The notes under the pieces: generated by a model
The model's database searches: none
Seen by the model: the letters and a program-made list of their open reading frames with translations, nothing else
Told to the model about the DNA's origin: nothing
Program-made: the position numbers and the translations under genes
Part shown: one piece after another, positions 6,937-15,523 of the stretch
Numbering within the stretch: the first letter of the stretch is position 1
Layout: the number at the start of each line of letters is the position of its first letter
DNA from: JBKPRX01 sp046734795
GTDB taxonomy: Bacteria; Actinomycetota; Thermoleophilia; Gaiellales; Gaiellaceae
Assembly (NCBI GenBank): GCA_046734795.1
Contig: JBKPRX010000150.1
Coordinates: 1-21,430 of the forward strand
Direction of reading: 5' to 3'
Length of the DNA: 21,430 nucleotides

Positions 6937-7927
6937 GATCCGCGACAGCCAAACGCCGCTCACGAACGTCTCCGTCGCGGGCAGCGCGTTCCCGACGGAG
7001 GTGCCGATCCGCCCTGAGCCCGGCGGGTCTGCAGACCTCGCTTACGAGTCCGGGCTCGAGCTCAAGACGCGCAGCCAGTGGTCCTATGCGCGGCGACGAT
7101 TCCTCCGGCACAGGCTCGCAATGGGCAGCCTCGTCGTCCTCGTCATCATCTTGTTCGCAGGCGCGCTCGCTCGATACATCGCGCCGTACGGCTTCAACGA
7201 CCAGGACTACTACCACGTCTACGCGCCACCGACGTTCAAGGCGCACCACTTCTTCGGCACCGACGCGCTGGGCCGCGACTACTTCAGCCGCGTGCTCTAC
7301 GGGATCCAGACGTCTGCGCGTGTCGCCTTCCTCGTCGCTCTTCTCTCGACCACAATCGGCACCTTCATCGGTGCGTTCGCCGGCTACTACGGAGGCTGGC
7401 TCGACAACGCGCTCATGCGCTTCACGGACCTTATTCTCATACTGCCGCCGCTTGCGATCCTTCTGGTTGCTGCAGCGCAGTTCGGTAGCGGCGACCAGTA
7501 CCGCGTCGCGGTCATCCTCGCGCTGCTCTTCTGGACGGGTATCGCGCGTGTCGTACGCGGCATTTTCCTGTCGTTGCGCGAAAAGGAGTACATCGAAGCT
7601 GCGAAGGCCGCGGGGTCGGGTGATGCGCGAATCATCTTCAGACACATTCTCCCGAACGCGATCGGTCCGATTGTCGTCAACATGACGTTGATCACCGCGA
7701 TCGCGATCTTGACCGAGGCGACCCTGTCGTTCCTCGGCTTTGGAGTCGAACCGCCGACTGCTGCACTCGGGAAGCTGATCTCTGAGGGCGCCGACCAGAT
7801 GGAGACGCAGTGGTGGCTCGTTGTCTTCCCCGGCTTGGTGCTCGTCGCGATCGTGCTCTGCATCAACTTCATCGGCGACGGCCTCCGCGACGCGCTCGAT
7901 CCGACCCAGCGACGGGTCCGGGCGTGA
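6929..7927 (+). CDS. dppC: Peptide/nickel ABC transporter permease, DppC-like
   Basis: Second channel subunit, 332 residues. A cytoplasmic N-terminal extension of about 55 residues precedes RRRFLRHRLAMGSLVVLVIILF (helix 1), the DppC pattern. The family motif GTDALGRD is at residues 110-117 and the EAA loop (YIEAAKAAGSGDARI) starts near residue 221, with SFLGFGVEPP before the last helix. The start is TTG at 6929, eight bases inside dppB; AAGGA at 6918-6922 sits six bases before it, which decides the start. It ends in a GTGA overlap with dppD. Confidence 0.94.
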   Translation: MTEIRDSQTPLTNVSVAGSAFPTEVPIRPEPGGSADLAYESGLELKTRSQWSYARRRFLRHRLAMGSLVVLVIILFAGALARYIAPYGFNDQDYYHVYAPPTFKAHHFFGTDALGRDYFSRVLYGIQTSARVAFLVALLSTTIGTFIGAFAGYYGGWLDNALMRFTDLILILPPLAILLVAAAQFGSGDQYRVAVILALLFWTGIARVVRGIFLSLREKEYIEAAKAAGSGDARIIFRHILPNAIGPIVVNMTLITAIAILTEATLSFLGFGVEPPTAALGKLISEGADQMETQWWLVVFPGLVLVAIVLCINFIGDGLRDALDPTQRRVRA

Positions 7928-8988
7928 GCTCGACTGCTGCGACGGAGCCGGTTCGCGGAGAACGCGAACCGGTTATTTCCATTCGCGACCTCGTCGTCGA
8001 GTTCGACACCGACGACGGTGTCGTTCACGCAGTAGATGGCATCAGCTACGACGTGTACCCGGGCGAGATCGTCGGTGTCGTCGGCGAGTCAGGCTCGGGC
8101 AAGAGCGTGTCTGCGCTGACGATGCTCGGGCTGATTCCGCAACCGCCCGGCCGCATCGTTCGCGGCGAGGCGATCTTCCGCGGCAAGGACCTCCTGAAGA
8201 TGTCGGCGAAGGAGCTGCGCCGCACGCGCGGCAACGTGATGGCGATGGTCTTCCAGGATCCGATGACCTCGCTGAATCCGGTGCTTCGGATCGGCGACCA
8301 GCTCGCCGAAGCGATCGAGATCCACGATCGGCACATGAAGGGCCGCGATGTCGAGCGGCGTGTCGTGGAGCTACTTCGGCTCGTCGGCGTCCCGAATCCG
8401 GAAGTGCGCTACCGGCAATACCCGCACGAGTTCTCGGGCGGCATGAGACAGCGCGCGATGATCGCCATGGCGATGGCGAACCGGCCCGCGCTGCTGATCG
8501 CGGACGAGCCGACGACCGCGCTCGACGTGACGATCCAGGCGCAGGTCCTCGAGGTCTTGAAGGACGCGCAGCAGACGCTCGACGCCGCGACAATCCTGAT
8601 CACGCACGACCTCGGACTCATCGCGGAGATGGCCGATCGCGTGCTCGTCATGTACGCGGGTCACATCGTCGAGGCGACCGACGTGCACACGCTTTTCGAC
8701 GCGCCGCGCCACCCATACACGATCGGTTTGATGGAGAGCCTGCCGCGCCTGACCGGCGAGGGGGAGGACTGGCTCCGACCCATTCCGGGGCAGCCTCCGA
8801 GCCTGATCAACCGGCCGCCCGGGTGCCCGTTCCACCCGCGCTGCTTTCTCTCGCAAGGCCGCGCGGCATGTCGCGACGAAGAGCCGCCGCTTCGGGCAAT
8901 CGGCTCGGACCGCCACCGGGCGGCGTGCCATTTCGCCGACGAGCTCGCCGACTACGAGTCGCCCTTGAAGGCCGGGTCGTTCTCTTGA
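7924..8988 (+). CDS. dppD: Peptide/nickel ABC transporter ATPase, DppD-like
   Basis: One of two ATPases powering the importer. The 354-residue protein has Walker A GESGSGKS (54-61), Q-loop FQDP (110-113), signature FSGGMRQR (170-177), Walker B LLIADEP (190-196) and the H-loop ITHDLG. The C-terminal oligo_HPY region carries the cysteine set GCPFHPRC, later AACRDEEP and AACHF, as in DppD/OppD relatives where these cysteines can hold an iron-sulphur cluster. The GTG at 7924 overlaps the dppC stop (GTGA). A 10-pair hairpin occupies codons 9-17. It overlaps dppF by four bases. Confidence 0.95.
   Translation: MSSTAATEPVRGEREPVISIRDLVVEFDTDDGVVHAVDGISYDVYPGEIVGVVGESGSGKSVSALTMLGLIPQPPGRIVRGEAIFRGKDLLKMSAKELRRTRGNVMAMVFQDPMTSLNPVLRIGDQLAEAIEIHDRHMKGRDVERRVVELLRLVGVPNPEVRYRQYPHEFSGGMRQRAMIAMAMANRPALLIADEPTTALDVTIQAQVLEVLKDAQQTLDAATILITHDLGLIAEMADRVLVMYAGHIVEATDVHTLFDAPRHPYTIGLMESLPRLTGEGEDWLRPIPGQPPSLINRPPGCPFHPRCFLSQGRAACRDEEPPLRAIGSDRHRAACHFADELADYESPLKAGSFS
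7948..7972 (+). other. Perfect inverted repeat inside the start of dppD
   Basis: CCGGTTCGCG (7948-7957) and CGCGAACCGG (7963-7972) are exact inverted copies around the loop GAGAA; one wobble and one A-T pair extend the stem. It lies 24 bases after the GTG and encodes the symmetrical residues EPVRGEREPV. As RNA it would be a stable hairpin near the ribosome entry site of the ATPase cistron; as DNA it has the shape of a dyad operator. Confidence 0.5.
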
Positions 8989-10037
8989 CAACCGTCGAGA
9001 CGGCAGCGGCCACGACCCGCGCGGCGCTCGGCGAGGAGATCCTGCGGCTCGAGAACGTCGTCAAGCACTTTCCGATCAGATCCGGCGTCTTCAGGCGCGT
9101 CGTCGGCCAGATCCATGCCGTCGACGGGGTCGACCTCTCGCTGCGTGCCGGCGAGACGCTCGGGCTCGTCGGCGAGTCGGGCTGTGGCAAGACGACGCTC
9201 GCACGGACCCTGATCAAGCTGATCGAGCCGACGAGTGGGCGGATCATCTTCAACGGCCGCGACATCACGGGGTACTCGCGTCGTCAGATGCGCGAGCTGC
9301 GCGGCGAGATGCAGATCGTGTTCCAGGATCCGTACGCGTCGCTCAACCCGCGGATGACCGTGCGCGACATCGTCAGCGAGCCGCTGCGCATCCACGGGCG
9401 GTATCGCGGCGACGGCGGGAGGCGTCGGGTCGACGAGTTATTGCGCGTCGTCGGTCTCAGCCCCGAGCATGCGAACAGGTTTCCGCACGAGTTCTCCGGC
9501 GGCCAGCGTCAGCGCATTGGCATCGCGCGCTCGCTTGCGCTGAATCCCCAGCTCCTGATTCTCGACGAGCCGGTGTCCGCGCTCGACGTCTCGATCCGCG
9601 CGCAGGTCGTGAACCTGCTCGAGTCGCTGCAACGCGACTTCGGGCTGACGTACATCTTCGTCGCGCATGATCTCTCTGTTGTCCGCCACGTCTCCGACCG
9701 CGTTGCCGTGATGTACCTCGGCAAGGTCGTCGAGGTCGGGACGAAGGAGGACATCTACATGCGGCCGACACACCCGTACACGCAGGCGTTGCTGTCGGCT
9801 GTGCCGATCGAGGAGCCGTCGCTGCGCGGCAAGCGCACGCGGATCGTGCTAGAGGGCGACGTGCCGAGCCCCGCGAACCCTCCTTCAGGCTGCCGCTTCC
9901 GCACGCGCTGTTGGAAGGCGCAGCAGATTTGCGCCGAGCAGGTGCCGGAGCTCGTCCCGCGCGCCGGCGGCCATCCGAGCGCGTGCCATTTCGCAGAAGT
10001 CGCGAAGCCGCTCGAAGCATCTTCCGCAGGCGCGTAG
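8985..10037 (+). CDS. dppF: Peptide/nickel ABC transporter ATPase, DppF-like
   Basis: Partner ATPase of DppD, 350 residues. Motifs: Walker A GESGCGKT (63-70), FQDPYASLNPRMTV, signature FSGGQRQR, Walker B LLILDEPVSALD, H-loop VAHDLS, and the C-terminal HPYTQALLSAVP with cysteines GCRFRTRC, QICAEQVP and SACHF. The RRVVGQIHAVDGVDLSL start region is typical of DppF/OppF. The start is TTG at 8985, overlapping the dppD TGA as TTGA, so translation is probably coupled. It ends two bases from the stop of the convergent rsgA gene. Confidence 0.95.
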   Translation: MTTVETAAATTRAALGEEILRLENVVKHFPIRSGVFRRVVGQIHAVDGVDLSLRAGETLGLVGESGCGKTTLARTLIKLIEPTSGRIIFNGRDITGYSRRQMRELRGEMQIVFQDPYASLNPRMTVRDIVSEPLRIHGRYRGDGGRRRVDELLRVVGLSPEHANRFPHEFSGGQRQRIGIARSLALNPQLLILDEPVSALDVSIRAQVVNLLESLQRDFGLTYIFVAHDLSVVRHVSDRVAVMYLGKVVEVGTKEDIYMRPTHPYTQALLSAVPIEEPSLRGKRTRIVLEGDVPSPANPPSGCRFRTRCWKAQQICAEQVPELVPRAGGHPSACHFAEVAKPLEASSAGA

Positions 10038-10039
10038 CC

Positions 10040-11050
10040 TCACCACGCGTCCTTGCGCAGGGAGCGCGCGAAGGTGCGGAGCTCCGCCTTGCGCGCCACG
10101 CGAGCCGCAGCGTTTGCTTGGCGTGACGACTGCCATTCGAGCTCGCGGTGCAGCTTGCGCCAGCTTCGAAGCCGATCGAGGCTCAACCTCCGGTCGTCGA
10201 CCGCCTCGAGAACCGCGCAGCCCGGCTCGCGCAGGTGCGCGCAGTCGGCGAAGCGGCAGGACTGCGAGAGCTCCTCGATATCCGCGAACGCAAGTTCGAG
10301 TGCGTCGTCGTCGCCTGCCCAGAGCTGCACTTCGCGGAGACCGGGAGTGTCGATCAGCGCGCCGCCGCCGGGCAGGAGCACGAGCTCGCGATGCGTCGTC
10401 GTGTGACGGCCTGCCTCGTCGTCGGCGCGAACCGTTTCCATCCGCATCCGTTCCTCGCCGAGCAAACGATTCGCGAGCGTCGACTTGCCGACGCCTGACG
10501 ACCCGAGCAGGACGCCCGTCGCGCCCGGCCGGAGATACGCACGCAACTCGGCACAGCCTTCGCCGGTGACGCCGCTCACGAGGTGGACCGGAACGCCGAC
10601 CGCGACCTCGGCGACCGCGAGCGCCTGCTCAGACGCGTCCGCGTGCAGGTCGCACTTCGTCAGCGCGACGACCGGCGTCGCGCCGCTCTGCCAGACGGCG
10701 ACGAGAAACCGCTCGAGCCTGCGTGGCTCCAGGTCGCCGCCGAGCGCGTTGACGAGAAATGCGATGTCGACGTTCGCGGCGAGAACTTGACGCTCGGTCC
10801 GGCCGCCCGCGGCGTTGCGCGTGATCGCGCTCCGCCGTGGCAGCGTGGCCGCGATGGCCTCGTCGCGGAGGCCAACCCAGTCTCCGACCGCGACGTCCGG
10901 GATCGAGGCGACGCGGCGCTCTCCCGAGGCGCCGTAGACGACGAGTACGCCGCGATGCTGAATCGCGACGCGGGCCGGTTCGAGCCCGGCCGGCAATTGG
11001 TGCGCGAGCTCAGCCGTCCAGCCGAGCATCGCAAGGTCGAAACGAGGCAA
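10040..11050 (-). CDS. rsgA: Ribosome small-subunit biogenesis GTPase RsgA
   Basis: RsgA is a circularly permuted GTPase that acts late in 30S maturation. The 336-residue product shows the permuted order: an N-terminal OB-like domain (about 25-85), G4-like TKCD (131-134, usual NKxD), G1 GSSGVGKST (183-191), HTTTHRE switch, G3 DTPG (234-237), and the zinc site C265-x4-C270-x-H272-x5-C278. The TTG at 11050 is supported by AAGGAG (11063-11058) seven bases upstream. The 150-base region upstream, after the MoaD-like gene, holds a possible 12-codon ORF and a GC hairpin. Thr in place of Asn in G4 is a mild departure. Confidence 0.93.
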   Translation of the reverse strand: MPRFDLAMLGWTAELAHQLPAGLEPARVAIQHRGVLVVYGASGERRVASIPDVAVGDWVGLRDEAIAATLPRRSAITRNAAGGRTERQVLAANVDIAFLVNALGGDLEPRRLERFLVAVWQSGATPVVALTKCDLHADASEQALAVAEVAVGVPVHLVSGVTGEGCAELRAYLRPGATGVLLGSSGVGKSTLANRLLGEERMRMETVRADDEAGRHTTTHRELVLLPGGGALIDTPGLREVQLWAGDDDALELAFADIEELSQSCRFADCAHLREPGCAVLEAVDDRRLSLDRLRSWRKLHRELEWQSSRQANAAARVARKAELRTFARSLRKDAW

Positions 11051-11085
11051 GCGAAGTCTCCTTCTGCGAAGAGGAATCGAGTCCG

Positions 11086-11104
11086 GGCCGCGGCGTCCGC
11101 GGCC
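11086..11104 (-). promoter_or_regulatory. GC hairpin in the rsgA leader
   Basis: GGCCGCGG and CCGCGGCC are exact inverted arms around a three-base loop. The element lies between the stop of the short ORF at 11128 and the rsgA Shine-Dalgarno at 11063-11058. No T tract follows on the minus strand, so it is more likely an RNA structure or attenuator-like element than a simple terminator. Confidence 0.4.
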
Positions 11105-11127
11105 TCGCAGCTAGGAGCTCGAGCGAG

Positions 11128-11166
11128 TCAGGCGGACGCGGCGGAGGTGAAAAGCTCGGCTGTCAT
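11128..11166 (-). CDS. Possible 12-residue leader peptide upstream of rsgA
   Basis: An ATG at 11166 opens a 12-codon frame reading MTAELFTSAASA and ending TGA. It is preceded, at seven bases, by GGAGGAGGT (11182-11174), the best match to the 16S anti-Shine-Dalgarno tail in this window. It begins 35 bases after the stop of the MoaD-like gene and is followed by a GC hairpin and then rsgA. The layout resembles a translated regulatory leader. The peptide has no run of one amino acid that would indicate classical attenuation, and so short a frame could be chance; the ribosome site is the main evidence. Confidence 0.4.
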   Translation of the reverse strand: MTAELFTSAASA

Positions 11167-11201
11167 GTCTCGCACCTCCTCCGTCGGGAACGAGCGGAAC
11201 C

Positions 11202-11465
11202 TTAGCTGCCACCGGCGGCCGACGCGACCACGCGCACTTCGCCGCCGTCGGCGACGACCGTCGCAAGGCCGTCGAGATCTCGAACGTCGTTTCCGTCGAC
11301 GTACACCCGCAGGATGGGCCGGAGCTCGCCGCTTCCGTCGATGACGAGCTGGGAGACGGGCAGTGCGCGCAGAGCCGCCTCGACCGTGGGGCCGTCGACG
11401 TCGAACCGGCGCTGGCCGCCGGCGTGGTCGGCAAGCGCGCCCGGAAGAACGACGGTGACGGTCAC
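11202..11465 (-). CDS. MoaD/ThiS-family ubiquitin-like sulphur carrier
   Basis: The 87-residue protein has the beta-grasp pattern of MoaD/ThiS/CysO carriers: TVTVVLPGALADHAGGQRRF at the N-terminus, TVEAALRAL, the ELRPILRVYVDGNDVRDLDGL strand-turn segment and DGGEVRVV before the tail. Such proteins are adenylated and thiocarboxylated at a terminal Gly-Gly for molybdopterin, thiamine or cysteine synthesis. Here the tail is AAGGS, with one serine after the diglycine. Start is GTG at 11465 without a clear Shine-Dalgarno. No activating E1-like enzyme, MoaE or JAMM protease is encoded in the window, so its pathway is unknown. Confidence 0.75.
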   Translation of the reverse strand: MTVTVVLPGALADHAGGQRRFDVDGPTVEAALRALPVSQLVIDGSGELRPILRVYVDGNDVRDLDGLATVVADGGEVRVVASAAGGS

Positions 11466-11558
11466 GGCCGCACGAGTAAGACGAGGCCCACGTGGAAGAG
11501 GCTAACGACGTCTGCGTTGTATGTCGTGGGTGTAAAGCCGAGCAACGGGGGGTTCGAG

Positions 11559-11975
11559 ATGGCACACGTGACGACGAAGCTCACGGAGGGGCAGCGGCAA
11601 TTCCTCGAGGAAAACGCGTTCGCGGGAGTCGCGACGACGCTTCGCGCGGACGGGTCGCCGCATTCGACGATCGTGTGGGTGGATGTGCTAGACGACGGCG
11701 CGCCGTCGTTCAATACGGTGCGAGGACGTGCCAAGGAGCGGCACCTCGAGCGAGACCCGCGCGTCGCGCTGCTCGTCGTCGATCCGAACGACGCGTACCG
11801 CTGGCTTGCGATCGACGGTCGCGTCGAGTTGACAGAGGACGGCGCCGATGCCCAGATCGACAAGCTCGCCCAGAAGTACCTCGGGCAGGACACATATCCG
11901 TGGCGGAAGCCGGAGCAGACGCGCGTGCTCGTGCGCATCCACCCGGAGCACGTGAACGCGTACGGCCTCGACTGA
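11559..11975 (+). CDS. PPOX-class F420- or flavin-dependent enzyme
   Basis: The 138-residue protein has the split-barrel pyridoxamine-phosphate-oxidase-like fold: FAGVATTLRADGSPHSTIVWV at the N-terminus, the cofactor-binding TVRGRAKERHLERDPRVALLVVD segment, YRWLAIDGRVEL, and a C-terminal RVLVRIHPEHVNAYGLD. The arrangement resembles the small Rv1155-type F420-dependent proteins of actinobacteria; FMN binding is also possible. The ATG at 11559 follows a G-rich run (11546-11552) that can serve as a ribosome site; earlier in-frame starts would add residues outside the fold. It is divergent from the MoaD-like gene and convergent with the malic enzyme, seven bases apart. Substrate is unknown. Confidence 0.82.
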   Translation: MAHVTTKLTEGQRQFLEENAFAGVATTLRADGSPHSTIVWVDVLDDGAPSFNTVRGRAKERHLERDPRVALLVVDPNDAYRWLAIDGRVELTEDGADAQIDKLAQKYLGQDTYPWRKPEQTRVLVRIHPEHVNAYGLD

Positions 11976-11982
11976 GTCCGCG

Positions 11983-13401
<1,419 letters not shown>

Positions 13402-13408
13402 GGCACGC

Positions 13409-13416
13409 AAAGTATC
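13409..13416 (-). promoter_or_regulatory. -10 element of the malic enzyme gene
   Basis: On the minus strand GATACTTT contains two overlapping -10 candidates, GATACT and TACTTT, ending nine and seven bases before the GTG at 13401. There is no Shine-Dalgarno. This fits a leaderless start and argues against the alternative TTG at 13410, which would overlap or abut the -10. No -35 is seen. Confidence 0.35.
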
Positions 13417-13424
13417 GCGGGGCG

Positions 13425-13430
13425 TAACCT
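13425..13430 (+). promoter_or_regulatory. -10 element of the HMG-CoA-lyase-like gene
   Basis: TAACCT ends six bases before the GTG at 13437, which puts the expected transcription start on that codon. The same hexamer serves as the -10 of the dppA promoter. No -35 match is found. It lies back to back with the malic enzyme -10 in a 35-base divergent region. Confidence 0.4.
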
Positions 13431-13436
13431 GGCGGT

Positions 13437-14363
13437 GTGGAAGGAACGCGCGTGGACGTGACGATCTGCGAGGCCGGCGCTCGCGACGGACTGCAGAACT
13501 TCCCCCAGACCCTGCCGCCGGCGACGCGTGCAGAGCTCGTCAATCGCCTGGCCCGCACGGGGTTGCCCGTGATCGAGGCTGCGAGCTTCGTCCGCGACGA
13601 TTGGGTTCCGCAAATGGCCGAGGCGGAGCAGGTGGTGGCCTTGCTCGAACCGCAACCGGGCGTCGAGTTCGCGGGCCTCGTGCTCAACGTGCGCGGCTGG
13701 GAGCGGCTCCGGCAGACGCCGCTCGACCGGGTCGGGTGCGGGATCGCGGTGACCGAGACGTTCAACCGTCGCAACGCGAACATGTCGCTTGCCGACGCGA
13801 TCGCGCGCGCGCAGGAGATCGTCGCTGCATGCGATCGGCCGATCGCGGTCGGCCTTAGTGTCGCGTTCGGTTGCCCCTTCGAAGGTCGAGTCGATCCTGG
13901 AGCAGTTGCGGAGGTCGCTGCGCAGTTCGAAGGTGTCGACATCGTCCTCGCGGACACGATCGGCGTCGCGACACCGTCACACGTTCGGTCACTCGTCGAG
14001 CGAACCGGCGCCGTCGGCTTCCACGGGCACAACACGCGCAATACCGGTTACGCCAACGCGCTCGCAGCGCTCGAAGGCGGCGCGCGTCACATCGACGCCT
14101 CGGTCGGAGGGCTCGGCGGCTGTCCGTTCGCGCCGCGCGCCACGGGCAACATCGCGACCGAGGACCTCGTGTACCTGCTCGAAGGCGAAGGGATCCGCAC
14201 CGGGATCGATCTCGACGAGTTGATTCGCGTCGCGGAGTGGCTCGAGGGCGTGCTCGGCCAGCGGCTCGAGGGATACCTCTACCGCGCGGGCAACTGGCCG
14301 GCCGCGGACGCGACTGCGACTGCGCCCGAAGCAGCGAGCTCGTCGATCTCCTCGTCGGAGTAG
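13437..14363 (+). CDS. Hydroxymethylglutaryl-CoA lyase family enzyme
   Basis: Members of this TIM-barrel family split HMG-CoA or related 3-hydroxyacyl-CoAs into acetyl-CoA and a ketone or aldehyde product. The 308-residue protein has ICEAGARDGLQN (catalytic Arg16-Asp17), SFVRDDWVPQM, SVAFGCPFEG, LADTIGVATP, the metal-site FHGHNTRNTGYAN (His196, His198, Asn200) and the cysteine loop VGGLGGCPFAP (Cys229), followed by TEDLVYLLEGEGI. I use GTG 13437, placed six bases after a -10; GTG 13452 with GGAAGGA six bases upstream is an equally reasonable start and would shorten the protein by five residues. The last 26 residues are a serine/alanine-rich tail lying antisense to the CoA-transferase C-terminus. 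Confidence 0.9.
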   Translation: MEGTRVDVTICEAGARDGLQNFPQTLPPATRAELVNRLARTGLPVIEAASFVRDDWVPQMAEAEQVVALLEPQPGVEFAGLVLNVRGWERLRQTPLDRVGCGIAVTETFNRRNANMSLADAIARAQEIVAACDRPIAVGLSVAFGCPFEGRVDPGAVAEVAAQFEGVDIVLADTIGVATPSHVRSLVERTGAVGFHGHNTRNTGYANALAALEGGARHIDASVGGLGGCPFAPRATGNIATEDLVYLLEGEGIRTGIDLDELIRVAEWLEGVLGQRLEGYLYRAGNWPAADATATAPEAASSSISSSE

Positions 14364-15484
14364 CCGAGCTCCGCGAGAACGTCGGCGGTGTGCTCGCCGA
14401 GGCGGGGCGGCGGCGATCGGTGCGGCAAGCGCTCGCCGTCGATTCGAAGCGGCGTGCGGACCGTCTCGACGCCTTCGATCTCTTGGAGCATCCCGCTCGC
14501 GCGAGTGTGCTCGTCCGTCGCAGCGGTCGGTACGTCCTGAATGGGCGCGACCGGAATCCCTTCGAGCACCTCGAGCCAATGGTCGTTCGGTTGCGCCGCG
14601 AGCTTTTCGCGAATCGGCGCGAGCAGAGCGTCGCGGTTCTCGATGCGGTCGAGGTTCGTGCGGAACCGCGGATCCTCGACGAGCTCCGGCAGCTCGAGCG
14701 CGGCACAGAAGCGGGCGAACAGCCGGTCGTTCAACGCGCACACCATCAGCCTGCCGTCGGCCGTCTCGAATGCTTCGTTCGGCGCGATGATCGGCGACTG
14801 CGTCCCCGTCGGCTCGGGCACGCGGCCCGTGCCGAGGAAGTCGGTGTAGAGGTAGTCGAGGTAGCCGACCGCGGTATCGAAGAGCGCGGCGTCGACTGTG
14901 CGGCCGCGACCCGTCTGCGTCCGCTCGAGCAGCGCCGAGACGATCGCGAGTCCGCACCACATGCCCGTGCCGATGTCGATCAGCGCGACGCCGACGCGCT
15001 GGCCCGGTCGGTCGCTTTCGCCCGTGACGCTGACGATTCCCGTGAACGACTGGAGGAGCGGGTCGTAGCCCGGTAGTGGCGCGAGCGGCCCTTCGGTTCC
15101 CCAGGCGCTGATCGATGCGTAGACCAGCCGCTCGTTCCGCGCGCGCAGCGTCTCCGCACCGAGGCCGAGTCGTTCGGCCGTGCCCGGTCGCATGCTCTGG
15201 ATGACCACGTCGGCGCGGTCTGCAAGCTGCAGGACGATCTCGCGTCCGCGGTCCGACTTCAGGTCGAGCGCGAGCGAGCGTTTCGACGAGTTCACGGCGA
15301 AGAAGATCGGCGTCGCGTCCTGCCAAAAGCTTGGCCCCCAGGTTCGCGACTCGTCGCCGCTCTGCGGGTTCTCGACCTTGACGACGTCTGCGCCGAGTGC
15401 GGCGAGGAGCTCGGTGCAGGTGGGGCCCGCGACCGAGGAGGTGAGGTCGACGACGCGAACACCGGCGAGCGGTTGGAAGCTCAT
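14279..15484 (-). CDS. Class III (CaiB/BaiF) CoA-transferase
   Basis: Family III CoA-transferases move CoA between carboxylic acids through an aspartyl-CoA intermediate. The 401-residue protein has LAGVRVVDLTSSVAGPTCTELLAALGADVVKVE at the N-terminus, FFAVNSSKRSLALDLK, LVYASISAWG, GYDPLLQSFTG with the probable nucleophile Asp141, and a C-terminal LAELGYSDEEIDELAASGAV. Length and order are normal. The ATG at 15484 lies eight bases from a TAGTGT -10; a GTG at 15496 would overlap that element. Its 3' end overlaps the lyase gene by 85 bases. Its substrate cannot be read from sequence; the adjacent lyase suggests a hydroxy-dicarboxylate such as 3-hydroxy-3-methylglutarate. Confidence 0.92.
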   Translation of the reverse strand: MSFQPLAGVRVVDLTSSVAGPTCTELLAALGADVVKVENPQSGDESRTWGPSFWQDATPIFFAVNSSKRSLALDLKSDRGREIVLQLADRADVVIQSMRPGTAERLGLGAETLRARNERLVYASISAWGTEGPLAPLPGYDPLLQSFTGIVSVTGESDRPGQRVGVALIDIGTGMWCGLAIVSALLERTQTGRGRTVDAALFDTAVGYLDYLYTDFLGTGRVPEPTGTQSPIIAPNEAFETADGRLMVCALNDRLFARFCAALELPELVEDPRFRTNLDRIENRDALLAPIREKLAAQPNDHWLEVLEGIPVAPIQDVPTAATDEHTRASGMLQEIEGVETVRTPLRIDGERLPHRSPPPRLGEHTADVLAELGYSDEEIDELAASGAVAVASAAGQLPAR

Positions 15485-15502
15485 CTCGACGGACACTAGC
15501 GT
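15473..15502. promoter_or_regulatory. Overlapping divergent promoters
   Basis: On the plus strand TTGGAA (15473-15478), an 18-base spacer and TAGCGT (15497-15502) form a promoter for the membrane protein gene. On the minus strand TAGTGT (15498-15493) is a -10 eight bases before the CoA-transferase ATG. The two -10 hexamers share two base pairs, so polymerase cannot open both at once. Confidence 0.45.
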
Positions 15503-15523
15503 GCGCCTGCGACGCTCATCGAC

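Noticed and set aside
10031..10049. CGCGT/ACGCG inverted repeat at the dppF-rsgA junction as a bidirectional terminator
   Set aside because: Only five pairs around a nine-base loop with no T tract, within two overlapping-scale gene ends; too weak to call.
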